Positions 15,427 through 23,766 of a DNA stretch of 64,000 nt are shown here, in pieces (the first letter of the stretch is position 1; each line of letters opens with the position of its first letter). This DNA is from Piscinibacter gummiphilus (GTDB lineage: Bacteria > Pseudomonadota > Gammaproteobacteria > Burkholderiales > Burkholderiaceae_C). The notes under the pieces are model-generated. The model had not been told where the DNA came from. It made no database searches and saw only the letters and a program-made list of their open reading frames with translations. The translations under genes were made by a program, and so were the position numbers. The stretch is taken from positions 3,472,001 through 3,536,000 of the forward strand of contig NZ_CP015118.1 in NCBI RefSeq assembly GCF_002116905.1, read 5' to 3'.

Positions 15427-16358
15427 TTGTAGGTGTCCGGGTACTCGTGGTACTTGCCGATCTCGACGTCCTCGAGCACGGCCAGCGCGTCCGGCGTCTG
15501 CACGGCCAGCGAGCAGTACAGCGAGATCAGGTACGACGAGATCGCGTTGCGGTTGATGCCCATGAACCGCACCGACAGGCCCGGGCTCTGCTCGCCCGCG
15601 AGGCCCGGCTGGTACAGGCCCACCACACCCTGGCGCTTGTCACCCACGCGCAGCAGCAGCACCTTGGTCTTGCCGTCGGCGACGGGCACCTTGTCGGACG
15701 GGATCAGCGGGATACCGCGCCACGTCAGGAACTGCGACCCGAACAGGCTCACGGTGGGCGGCGGCACGCCACGGCGCGTGCACTCGCGGCCGAACGCGGC
15801 GATGGCCAGCGGGTGGGTCAGGAAGAAGGCTGGCTCCTTCCACACCTTGGTCAGCAGTTCGTCGAAGTCGTCGGGCGTCGGAGCGCCGGTCAGCGGGTAG
15901 ACGATCTGGTCGGGGTGGACGCTGGCCAGCAGGCCGTAGTCGGCATTGTTGATCAGCTCGCTTTCCTGGCGTTCCTTGATCGTCTCGATCGTCAGGCGCA
16001 GCTGTTCCTTGATCTGGTCGTGCGGGCTGCTGTAGAGGTCCGACACGCGGGTGTGCACGTCGAGCACGGTGCTCACCGAGTTCAGGAAGTACTCGCGCGG
16101 CTGCTCCTCGTAGTCGACGAAGGTGCTCGGCAGTTCGGCCTCGTCACGCTTGGCGCACAGCACCTGCACGTCCTGCGGGTTGCGCACGGTGTTCAAGCGG
16201 TAGATGCCCGCCTCGACCGGCAGCCACTGCAGCAGGTGCGTGAGCCAGCGCGGGCTGATGGTCGACAGGACCGGGGCGGTCTTGGTCGCGTTGGCCAGCT
16301 GGCGGGCGGCGTTGTCGCCGAGGGCGCGCTGGCCGCTCGCGGTCTGAAGGTCCGACAT
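15423..16358 (-). CDS. Family 2A encapsulin shell protein (SrpI-like)
   Basis: A 311-residue capsid-like protein of the HK97 fold that self-assembles into a nanocompartment. The sequence matches the SrpI/family 2A type: ALGDNAARQLANATKTAP near the N terminus, ISPRWLTHLLQWLPVEAG, FVDYEEQPREYFL, IKERQESELINNADYGLL, a PAFFLTHPLAIAAFGREC stretch, LFGSQFLTWRGIPLIPSDK, and the C-terminal GINRNAISSYLISLY. There is no cyclic-nucleotide-binding domain, which separates it from family 2B. AGGAG at 16364-16368 lies 5 bases before the ATG. It is coupled to the cysteine desulfurase by a 4-base overlap. In established members (Synechococcus SrpI, Acinetobacter baumannii) the shell encloses the desulfurase, and in Acinetobacter elemental sulfur. 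Confidence 0.95.
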   Translation of the reverse strand: MSDLQTASGQRALGDNAARQLANATKTAPVLSTISPRWLTHLLQWLPVEAGIYRLNTVRNPQDVQVLCAKRDEAELPSTFVDYEEQPREYFLNSVSTVLDVHTRVSDLYSSPHDQIKEQLRLTIETIKERQESELINNADYGLLASVHPDQIVYPLTGAPTPDDFDELLTKVWKEPAFFLTHPLAIAAFGRECTRRGVPPPTVSLFGSQFLTWRGIPLIPSDKVPVADGKTKVLLLRVGDKRQGVVGLYQPGLAGEQSPGLSVRFMGINRNAISSYLISLYCSLAVQTPDALAVLEDVEIGKYHEYPDTYK

Positions 16359-16475
16359 GGAAGCTCCTATGGAAGAAAAACGAGGATCGATCTCTGGAAA
16401 ACGACTGAGACCAGTGTCGAGGGGCGCCGTCGCGTCCTCAACCGGCTATCGCCACCACACGCGGAAAATCGTTCG
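16359..16475 (-). promoter_or_regulatory. Intergenic leader before the encapsulin gene
   Basis: 117 bases between the XRE regulator stop and the encapsulin start, the only sizeable gap in the five-gene locus. It contains the strong ribosome site AGGAG and probably a second promoter for shell and cargo. I see no clear -35/-10 pair and no obvious operator palindrome, so the regulatory role is inferred from position. Confidence 0.35.
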
Positions 16476-16715
16476 TCAGGCCGCGGCCGGGTCTTCGCAA
16501 TGCGCGATGAGGTGCGACAGCGGCACCTGCAGCGCCTGCGCGAGCTTCGCGGCCGTGGCGAGCGACGGCATCGCCGTGGCGCGCTCGATCTCGCCCATGT
16601 ACGAGCGGTTCAGCTCGGCTTCACCCGCCAGGTGTTCCTGCGACCACCCCCTCGCCTCGCGCAGCCGGCGCACCGCCGCCCCGAAGCGTTCCCCCATGTT
16701 CTTGTCGCTCGACAT
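16476..16715 (-). CDS. XRE-family HTH regulator of the encapsulin locus
   Basis: A 79-residue single-domain DNA-binding protein of the Cro/C1 type. The helix-turn-helix runs from FGAAVRRLREARGWSQEHLA through GEAELNRSYMGEIERATAMP and SLATAAKLAQALQVPLSHL. There is no sensor domain. It starts 8 bases after the serine acetyltransferase gene stops, with AGGGGA upstream, and the encapsulin gene follows 117 bases later. It is therefore the likely local regulator of the sulfur locus; what signal it responds to cannot be seen. Confidence 0.88.
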   Translation of the reverse strand: MSSDKNMGERFGAAVRRLREARGWSQEHLAGEAELNRSYMGEIERATAMPSLATAAKLAQALQVPLSHLIAHCEDPAAA

Positions 16716-16723
16716 GCCATCCC

Positions 16724-17644
16724 CTACAGCAGCGTGCGCCCGGTGTCCGGGTCGCCTTCCCTCGACTGCGCCTGCGTGATGCGGCTGCCCGGCGGCACGC
16801 TGCGCGTGAGCCACACGTTGCCGCCGATGGCCGAGCCCCGGCCGATGGTGACGCGCCCGAGGATCGTGGCCCCCGCGTAGATCACCACCTCGTCCTCGAC
16901 GATCGGGTGGCGTGCGCCGCCCTTCTGCAGCTGGCCGTCCTCGTCGGTGACGAAGCGCTTGGCGCCCAGCGTGACGGCCTGGTACAGCCGCACGTCGCGG
17001 CCGATCTCGGCGGTCTCGCCGATCACGACCCCGGTGCCGTGGTCGATGAAGAAGCCAGGCCCGATGCGGGCGCCGGGGTGGATGTCGATGCCCGTTTCGC
17101 CGTGCGACAGCTCGGCGACGATGCGGGCGAGCAGCGGCACGCCCAGCCCATGCAGCTGGTGGGCGATGCGGTGGTGGATCATCGCGTGGATACCCGGGTA
17201 GCACAGCAGCACCTCGTCGACGCTGTGGGCCGCCGGGTCGCCGCGGTACGCGGCGAGCACGTCGCTGTCGAGCAGTTCGCGGATGGCCGGCAGCGCGGCG
17301 CCGAACTCACGCACCACCTCCAGCGCCCGCGCCTCGGTGGCCGCGGCCTCCTCCGTGCCGCTGCGCGCCTGGTGGCGCAGCTCCAGCTGGACCTGGCCGT
17401 GCAGCGCACCGAGCGCGGTGTCGAGCGTGTGGCCGACGTAGAAATCCTCGTGGTCCTGGCGCAGGTCGGGTGGGCCGAGGCGCATCGGGAACAGCGCGCC
17501 ACGCAGGCCGGCGACGATGGCCGACAGCGCTTCACGCGACGGCAGCTCGCGGCCACCCACCTCGCGCACGCGGTGCTGCCCATCGCGCCAGCGTTCTCGG
17601 GCGCGGCGCAGCTGGGCGACGATGTCGGCCAGCCCCGGAGTCAC
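16724..17644 (-). CDS. epsC: Serine O-acetyltransferase, EpsC type
   Basis: Makes O-acetyl-L-serine from serine and acetyl-CoA, the first step of cysteine synthesis. The 306-residue product has an N-terminal helical region (GRELPSREALSAIVAGLRGA; LRQDHEDFYVGHTLD) and a C-terminal left-handed beta-helix (IHPGARIGPGFFIDHGTG, VVIGETAEIG, LGAKRF, HPIVEDEVVIYAGATILG). The catalytic His residues lie in ELSHGETGIDIHP and FFIDHGTG. Start: GTG at 17644 is 11 bases after AGGAG; an earlier GTG at 17656 overlaps the rhodanese stop by 4 bases. It sits between rhodanese and XRE genes in the encapsulin locus and would supply precursor for the cysteine that the desulfurase consumes. Confidence 0.9.
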   Translation of the reverse strand: MTPGLADIVAQLRRARERWRDGQHRVREVGGRELPSREALSAIVAGLRGALFPMRLGPPDLRQDHEDFYVGHTLDTALGALHGQVQLELRHQARSGTEEAAATEARALEVVREFGAALPAIRELLDSDVLAAYRGDPAAHSVDEVLLCYPGIHAMIHHRIAHQLHGLGVPLLARIVAELSHGETGIDIHPGARIGPGFFIDHGTGVVIGETAEIGRDVRLYQAVTLGAKRFVTDEDGQLQKGGARHPIVEDEVVIYAGATILGRVTIGRGSAIGGNVWLTRSVPPGSRITQAQSREGDPDTGRTLL

Positions 17645-17652
17645 ACCGCCGC

Positions 17653-18120
17653 TCACTCCTGCACCCACGGCAGGCCGCGGAAACGCCAGCCGTCGGCGCT
17701 GCCGCGGTGGTTGGCGCCGTCGAGTTCGCCCTCGAAACCCTCGAGCACGTTGAAGGCGGCGGCGAACCCGGCCTTGGTCGCGGCCTCGGCCGCCAGCGCG
17801 GAGCGCCTGCCGCTGCGGCACAGCAGCAGCACCACCTGTTCATGCTTCACCTTGGCCTCGAGCTCGCGCACGAAGCGCGGGTTGCGCGTCAGGGCCGTGC
17901 CGCTCGCCCAGGCGACGTGCACGGCACCGGGCACCTGGCCCACGAACTTGCGCTCCTCGGCCGAGCGCACGTCGACGAGCACGGCGTCCCCGGACTGCGC
18001 CAGGGACCAGGCCTCACCGGGGGCGATGCCACCCGCGTAGGGCAGGCCGATGCCTCGCGCGGCCTCGCGGGCCCGCTCGAGCACGGGGTGGAGGGCGATG
18101 TCGTCTGCGGTGATCGTCAT
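17653..18120 (-). CDS. Rhodanese-like sulfurtransferase
   Basis: A 155-residue single rhodanese domain with active-site Cys 101 in the loop CRSGRRSA. The leading DVRSAEERKFVGQVPGAVHV block (residues about 50-69) is typical of single-domain rhodaneses that accept or donate persulfide sulfur. There is no signal peptide, so it is cytosolic. It is the first gene of the encapsulin locus, 106 bases downstream of recD. It could pass sulfur to or from the encapsulated desulfurase. Domain call firm; substrate unknown. Confidence 0.92.
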   Translation of the reverse strand: MTITADDIALHPVLERAREAARGIGLPYAGGIAPGEAWSLAQSGDAVLVDVRSAEERKFVGQVPGAVHVAWASGTALTRNPRFVRELEAKVKHEQVVLLLCRSGRRSALAAEAATKAGFAAAFNVLEGFEGELDGANHRGSADGWRFRGLPWVQE

Positions 18121-18226
18121 GGTGCGCCGGGCCTTCTCTCGGTACTGAACACCAGCGAGAGCGTAGGCATTCGGGCGCGAGCGAGGAACGAACCGATGCG
18201 CCGGACGATATGAGGAAAGCGAGGGT

Positions 18227-20182
18227 TCAGGTCACCGCTTCGGCCAGCACGTCGAGCAAGCCGCTGAACCGCTGCGTCCGCTCCGCCAGCGCCTCCGCGA
18301 ACGCCCGCTCCCGCCCGCTCACCAGCGTGAAGCGCTTGCGCGCCCGCGTGATGCCCGTGTAGACCAGCTCCCGCGTCAGCACCCGGCTGGGTGCCTCGGG
18401 CAGCACGAGCACGGTGTGCTCGAACTCGGAGCCCTGGGACTTGTGCACCGTCATCGCGAACGCGGTCTCGACGTCGGCGAGGCGGCTCACGCCCACCGAC
18501 CGCACGGTGTCGCCCTCCAGGAAGTGCACGCGCAGCGCCCCCCCGGGAACGCGCAGCGCGATGCCGATGTCGCCGTTGAACACGCCGCTGCCGGCGATGT
18601 TGCGGGTCACCATCACCGGCCGGCCCTCGTACCACTCGCCCGACGGGCGCAGCAGCCCGGCATCGGCCAGCGCACGCTGCACCGCCGCGTTGAGGTCCAC
18701 CACGCCCCACGCGCCGTCGCGCACCGCGCACAGCAGGCGGAAGCGATCGAACGCGGTCAGCACGGTGATGGGGTCGGCGCCGTCGCGCACGGCCTCGAAA
18801 CAGCCGCGGTAGCCGTCGACGGCCAGCCGCACGGCCACGGTGGCCGAGGGATCCGCGGGCCAGCCGAGTTCGGCCGCGTGGGCGCGGTCGCGCAGCAGCG
18901 CCGACGCGCGGGCCGCGTCGCCGTCGTTGACCGCGAGCGCGAGCTGGCCGATGGCGCCGTCGAAGCGGCGGCTGCGGCGCAGCATCACCGTCTGCTGCGC
19001 GAGCGGCGGGCCGCCCGTGGCGAACGCCGGCGGCAGGACCTGGCCCGTCACGGCCTCGGCGTACCGCAACGTCTCGGCGTCGTAGCGCCCCTGCTCCGCG
19101 CCGCGGCAGAGGTCACCCAGCACGGCGCCGGCCTCCACCGAGGCCAACTGGTCCTTGTCGCCCAGCAGCACGATGCGCGCGTGCGGCGGCAGCGCGTCGA
19201 GCAGCGACGCCATCATCTCGAGGTGCACCATCGACGCCTCGTCGACCAGCAGCACGTCCACGTCGAGCGGATGGGCCGCGTCGTGCTGCAGCCGGCGCGT
19301 GCCCGGGCGTGCGCCCAGCAGCGAGTGCAGCGTGCGGGCCGACTCGAGGTGCCCCACCCACTCGGACAGCGCGAGCGAGTCCCCCACCCGCCCCTGCAGT
19401 TCGATGAGCGCACTGGAGATCGACTGCTTCAGCCGCGCCGCCGCCTTGCCCGTGGGCGCCGCGAGTGCGATGCGCAGCCGCGCGGGCGCCGGGTCCACGG
19501 CCCACAGCAGCGCGAGCAGGCGGGCCGCGGTGTACGTCTTGCCCGTGCCCGGGCCGCCGGTGATGACCGACAGGCGCGAGCGCAGCGCCACGGCACACGC
19601 GAACTTCTGCCAGTCGAAGGTGTCGTCGGGCGGGAACAGCGCGTCGAGCCAGCGGCGGGCCACGGCCTCGTCGACCGGCGCATGGTGGGACACCCGGCGC
19701 GACACCTGCGTGGCCACGCGCTGTTCGTCGACCCAGTAGCGGCGCAGGTAGAGCCGCCCCGCGGACAGCACCAGCGGTTCGCTGCCACCGGACCCCTCGC
19801 CCACCACGGGGCTGTGGCGCAGCGCGTCGAGCCAGTCCGCAGCCGTTCGCGGCAGGCGTGCGGCGACCGCTTCCCAGGCTTCGGCCTGCGTGCCGGTCCA
19901 GCCCAGCAGGTCGGCCACCTTCGCGATGCCGTCGTCGATCACGAGGCACGTGTGCCCGCGCCCTTCCATGTGCACGAGCAGCGCCGCCGCCATCAGCACC
20001 GGCGCGGGATCGTGCGGCGAGAGCTCGGCGACGAAGCGCGCGAACATGTGGTCGAGGTGGCGGATCCAGCCCGCGTCGGCCCAGCGGTGCAGTTCCTCGA
20101 GCGCCTCCGCGCCCGACAGCGGCGGCCGACGCTCCGGCGGCAACAGGTCGTCGAACGCGTCCATCTGGATGCCGGGGGTCAT
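18227..20182 (-). CDS. recD: Exodeoxyribonuclease V subunit alpha RecD
   Basis: The 5'-3' helicase motor of RecBCD. 651 residues. Walker A is ITGGPGTGKTYTAARLLAL near residue 213, motif II is LLVDEASMVHLEMM, motif III is LLGDKDQLASVEAGAVLGD, and the C-terminal UvrD-like AFAMTVHKSQGSEFEHTVLV block with ELVYTGITRARKRF is intact. The N-terminal region contacts RecC by family knowledge. The ATG at 20182 overlaps the recB stop by 4 bases. Last gene of the recC-recB-recD operon. Very secure. Confidence 0.96.
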   Translation of the reverse strand: MTPGIQMDAFDDLLPPERRPPLSGAEALEELHRWADAGWIRHLDHMFARFVAELSPHDPAPVLMAAALLVHMEGRGHTCLVIDDGIAKVADLLGWTGTQAEAWEAVAARLPRTAADWLDALRHSPVVGEGSGGSEPLVLSAGRLYLRRYWVDEQRVATQVSRRVSHHAPVDEAVARRWLDALFPPDDTFDWQKFACAVALRSRLSVITGGPGTGKTYTAARLLALLWAVDPAPARLRIALAAPTGKAAARLKQSISSALIELQGRVGDSLALSEWVGHLESARTLHSLLGARPGTRRLQHDAAHPLDVDVLLVDEASMVHLEMMASLLDALPPHARIVLLGDKDQLASVEAGAVLGDLCRGAEQGRYDAETLRYAEAVTGQVLPPAFATGGPPLAQQTVMLRRSRRFDGAIGQLALAVNDGDAARASALLRDRAHAAELGWPADPSATVAVRLAVDGYRGCFEAVRDGADPITVLTAFDRFRLLCAVRDGAWGVVDLNAAVQRALADAGLLRPSGEWYEGRPVMVTRNIAGSGVFNGDIGIALRVPGGALRVHFLEGDTVRSVGVSRLADVETAFAMTVHKSQGSEFEHTVLVLPEAPSRVLTRELVYTGITRARKRFTLVSGRERAFAEALAERTQRFSGLLDVLAEAVT

Positions 20183-23100
20183 CGTGCACTCCCGAAAGCG
20201 GCGTCGAGCGCGTCGAGGAACACGCGGTCTGCCGGCACGTGGCAGCAGCCGCCGGCCGGGCCGTGCACGCCGCGCAGGTACAGGTAGACGGCGCCGCCGA
20301 GGTGCAACCCGGGGTCGTAAGTCTCGCCGAGGCGCACCGCGAGCAGCCGGTGCAGCGCGAGCATGTACAGCGCCGCCTGCACGTCGTAGCGGTGCTCGGC
20401 CATCGAGGCCTGCAGCGCGGCCGCGGTGTAGTCACCGTCGCGCGGGCCCAGCGCGTTCGACTTGTAGTCGAGCACCCAGTACTTGCCGCCGTGGAAGAAC
20501 ACGAGGTCGGCGAACCCCATCAGCAGGCCGCGCAGCTCGCGCTCGGGCAGCGGCGGGCGCGGCGCGCCGTTCAGCAGGTGCAGCTGGCACAGCCGGTCGA
20601 CCTCGGCCGTGGGCAGCGCCTCGCTCGGGAACCAGAATTCCATCTCGGGCAGGCGCTGTTCGATGCCGTCGAGCGCCACGCCCAGCGGCGGCAGCGGCTG
20701 CGACACCACGTCGCCCAGCCACTCCAGCACGTCGTCGGCACGGTGGCCCCACCCCTGGCGGTCGCAGCGCTTGCGCAGGCGCTCGCGCAGCACCTCCGAC
20801 CGCGCGAGGCCGAACTGCTCGTCGGCCAGCCATTCGAGCTGGTCGTGCAGGAAGTTGCCGGGCATCGCGCCGCGCGGGAAGGTGTGCCATGGCCGCGTGG
20901 CCGCGGCCGGCAGCGGCGCGGCGTCGTCCTCCGACAGGGCCAGCACCTCGTCTTCCCGCACGACACCGGCCAGCGCGGGCAGCGGCGCCGCGCCGATGTG
21001 GCGCACGAGCCCCGAGAAGCTCGACACCGACCAGCGCCGCTCGAACTTCCCGGCATACGCCGGTGCATCGCGCAGCGGCGGCGGCTCGTCGTGTCGGCGC
21101 AGCCGCGTGCGTTCGGCCGCGGGGTCGAGGCGCTCGGCGACGATCTCGCCGTGGCCCGACACCACGTGCTCGACGGCCATCGCGACCCCGTCCTCGGTGA
21201 CCGCCGTGGCCCCCACCAGCACGTGCCCGAGCGCGCTGCGGTGCACGACACACGCCTTGCCCGACTTCGGCGCGGCCACGCCCACCCACAGCGCATGCCG
21301 CGCCCGCGTGAGCGCGACGTACAGCAGGCGCAGGTCCTCCTGCAGCCGCTCGCGGTCGGCGAGGTCCATCACCTCGGCCGACGGATCGAGGTGCAGCTCG
21401 CGGCCCTCCACGCCCATCACCGACACCACCGCATGCCCGCGCGACGACGGCAGGCGCGCGAGCGTCGCGAACGGCAGCAGCACCACCGGGTACTCGAGGC
21501 CCTTGGACTTGTGCACGGTGACGACCTTGACCAGGTCGGCATCGCTTTCGAGCCGCACGATCTGGTCCTCCGCCCCTTCGGCGTCGTCGGCGATGCGGTC
21601 GGCGAGCCAGCGCACCAGCGCGTGTTCGTTGTCGAGGTGGCTGCTGGCCGACTGCAGCAGCTCGGCGAGGTGCAGGTAGTTCGTGAGACGGCGTTCGCCT
21701 TCCGGCGCCGCGAGCCAGCGCGCCGGCAGCGACAGCACGTGCAACGTCTGCCGCAGCATCGTCAGCACGCCCTGGCTCAGCCAGGTGCGGTGCAGTGCCC
21801 GCAGCGCCTCGGTCTGGGCGTCGAACACGGCGTCGTCGTCGGCCAGCTCGGCGAGTTCGGCGAGCGAGCGGGCGAAGGTGTCGCTGGCGAACGCGGCCCG
21901 CACGAGGCGGGCGTCGAGCGGCGACATCACCGCATGCAGCCACCGCAGCAGGTCGCGCGCTTCGGGGCTCGCGAACACCGAGTCACGGTCGGACAGGAAC
22001 ACCGACGCCACGTGGCGCCGCCGCAGCTCGCGCCGCACGGCGTCGGCCTCGTCGCCCTTGCGCACCAGCACCGCGATGTCGGCCGGGCGCAGGCGCTGGA
22101 AGCCCAGCTCGCCCCCTTCGAAACCGGTCTCGGGGTCGTTCAGCCAACCGACGATGCGTTCGGCACAGGCGGCGGCGAAGCGGCGCTGGATCGATTGGGC
22201 GTCGAGCAGCTCGCCGTCCACGCACAGCGTGACCGCCGGCACCTCGCCGCCGGCCGTGCGCAGGTGCTCGGCGCGGCCCTTCGCCTTCACGGACAGGAAC
22301 GGCAGCGGGTCGTCGCCGCCCGCACGCAGCAGGAACGCGCCCGCGCCGGGCCGCTGCTCGGCGATGTCGAACAGGTGGTTCACGGCCGACACCAGCGCGC
22401 CCGTGGAACGGTGGTTGGTGTCGAGCACGTAGTGCCGCCCCTCGGTCGCCCGCCGGGCCGCGAGGTAGCTGTGGATGTCGGCGCCGCGGAAGCCATAGAT
22501 GGACTGCTTCGGGTCGCCGATCAGCAGCAGCGCCGTGGCCGGGTCGTTGGCCGCGGTGCGGTACAGGCGGTCGAAGATGCGGTACTGCACCGGCGACGTG
22601 TCCTGGAACTCGTCGATCAGCGCGACCGGGTACTGCGCGACGATGCGCTCGCGCAGGCGCTCGCCGTTCGGGCCGGCCAGCGCGGTGTCGAGCCGGTCCA
22701 GCATGTCCTGGAAGCCGAAGCGGCCGGACTGGCGCTTGAGGTCCTGCAGGCGCGCCGCGACGTGTGACGCCGCGTGCAGTCGCAGCGGGGCGGCCCAGTC
22801 CGGCAGTGCCATCAATTCGGCGAAGGCTTCGAAACCCGGAGGAAGGTCGAGCGGTGCAGGTCCGGTCCACACCTCGGCGAGGAACGTGGGCGTGAGCCGT
22901 TCGCAGCCCTTGTCGCCCAGGTCCTTGCGCAGCGCCGCGGGGCTGCCTGCACCGGCGGCCAGCGTGTCGAGGTTGGGGTTGAACCAGCGCGGCTGGAACT
23001 TGCTTTTCACGAAGTGCCCGGCCGCGTAGTGCGCCTCGAGCCATTCGCGCATCTCCGTCACCCGGCCCTGCACGCCGGCAAGCACCTCACGGAAGCGGCC

Positions 23101-23766
23101 CGCCTCGCGGTCCACCACCACCGCCAGCGGCTCGCCGGTCTCCGCGCGCGCCACCTGCGGCAGCAGCGCCCGCATGTCGGCGCGCAGCGCGTCCACGTCC
23201 TTCCACACCGACAGCGCCACGTCGAGCTGATCGGGCGAGAGCCGATAGAAGTGCTGCCGCCAGTAGTCACGCACGGCCTCGTCGCGCAACACGCCGTCGT
23301 CGGGCACCAGTTCCTCGTCGAACAGGCTGCCGCTGTCGAACGCGTGTTCGCGCAGCATGCGCTGGCACCAGGCGTCGATGGTGAACACGGCCGCGTCGTC
23401 CATGCTCTCCGCCGCGGCAGCCAGGCGCCACGCGGCGGCCGGGCGGGCCGCGCCGTCGTGGGCGGCCAGCAGTTGGGTGAGGAGACCGTCCGACGCCTCG
23501 GCGTCGCCGCGGAACACCCGCGCCGCCTCCAGCAGCCGGGCGCGGATGCGGTCGGACAGCTCGCGCGTGGCCGCGCGGGTGAAGGTCAGCACGAGGATCT
23601 CGGACGGCACGAGGGCCCTCGCATGGGCCTCGCCCTCCTCCCCATGGCCCAGCACCAGGCGCAGGTACAGCGCCGCGATGGTCCACGTCTTGCCGGTGCC
23701 GGCGCTGGCCTCGATCAGGCGGCTGCCCCACAGCGGCAGCGAGAGGGCGTCGAGCGGCTCACTCAT
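20179..23766 (-). CDS. recB: Exodeoxyribonuclease V subunit beta RecB
   Basis: The 3'-5' helicase and nuclease subunit of RecBCD, 1195 residues. Walker A is LIEASAGTGKTWTIAALYLR at the N terminus, motif II is VALIDEFQDTSPVQYRIFD, motif III is LIGDPKQSIYGFRGADI, motif V/VI is VHKSKGLEYPVVLLPF and LLYVALTRARHALW. The C-terminal nuclease domain carries VLDYKSN near residue 1096, with the catalytic Asp and Lys. GGAGGAGG just upstream selects the ATG at 23766; the gene overlaps recC by 8 bases. Confidence 0.96.
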   Translation of the reverse strand: MSEPLDALSLPLWGSRLIEASAGTGKTWTIAALYLRLVLGHGEEGEAHARALVPSEILVLTFTRAATRELSDRIRARLLEAARVFRGDAEASDGLLTQLLAAHDGAARPAAAWRLAAAAESMDDAAVFTIDAWCQRMLREHAFDSGSLFDEELVPDDGVLRDEAVRDYWRQHFYRLSPDQLDVALSVWKDVDALRADMRALLPQVARAETGEPLAVVVDREAGRFREVLAGVQGRVTEMREWLEAHYAAGHFVKSKFQPRWFNPNLDTLAAGAGSPAALRKDLGDKGCERLTPTFLAEVWTGPAPLDLPPGFEAFAELMALPDWAAPLRLHAASHVAARLQDLKRQSGRFGFQDMLDRLDTALAGPNGERLRERIVAQYPVALIDEFQDTSPVQYRIFDRLYRTAANDPATALLLIGDPKQSIYGFRGADIHSYLAARRATEGRHYVLDTNHRSTGALVSAVNHLFDIAEQRPGAGAFLLRAGGDDPLPFLSVKAKGRAEHLRTAGGEVPAVTLCVDGELLDAQSIQRRFAAACAERIVGWLNDPETGFEGGELGFQRLRPADIAVLVRKGDEADAVRRELRRRHVASVFLSDRDSVFASPEARDLLRWLHAVMSPLDARLVRAAFASDTFARSLAELAELADDDAVFDAQTEALRALHRTWLSQGVLTMLRQTLHVLSLPARWLAAPEGERRLTNYLHLAELLQSASSHLDNEHALVRWLADRIADDAEGAEDQIVRLESDADLVKVVTVHKSKGLEYPVVLLPFATLARLPSSRGHAVVSVMGVEGRELHLDPSAEVMDLADRERLQEDLRLLYVALTRARHALWVGVAAPKSGKACVVHRSALGHVLVGATAVTEDGVAMAVEHVVSGHGEIVAERLDPAAERTRLRRHDEPPPLRDAPAYAGKFERRWSVSSFSGLVRHIGAAPLPALAGVVREDEVLALSEDDAAPLPAAATRPWHTFPRGAMPGNFLHDQLEWLADEQFGLARSEVLRERLRKRCDRQGWGHRADDVLEWLGDVVSQPLPPLGVALDGIEQRLPEMEFWFPSEALPTAEVDRLCQLHLLNGAPRPPLPERELRGLLMGFADLVFFHGGKYWVLDYKSNALGPRDGDYTAAALQASMAEHRYDVQAALYMLALHRLLAVRLGETYDPGLHLGGAVYLYLRGVHGPAGGCCHVPADRVFLDALDAAFGSAR

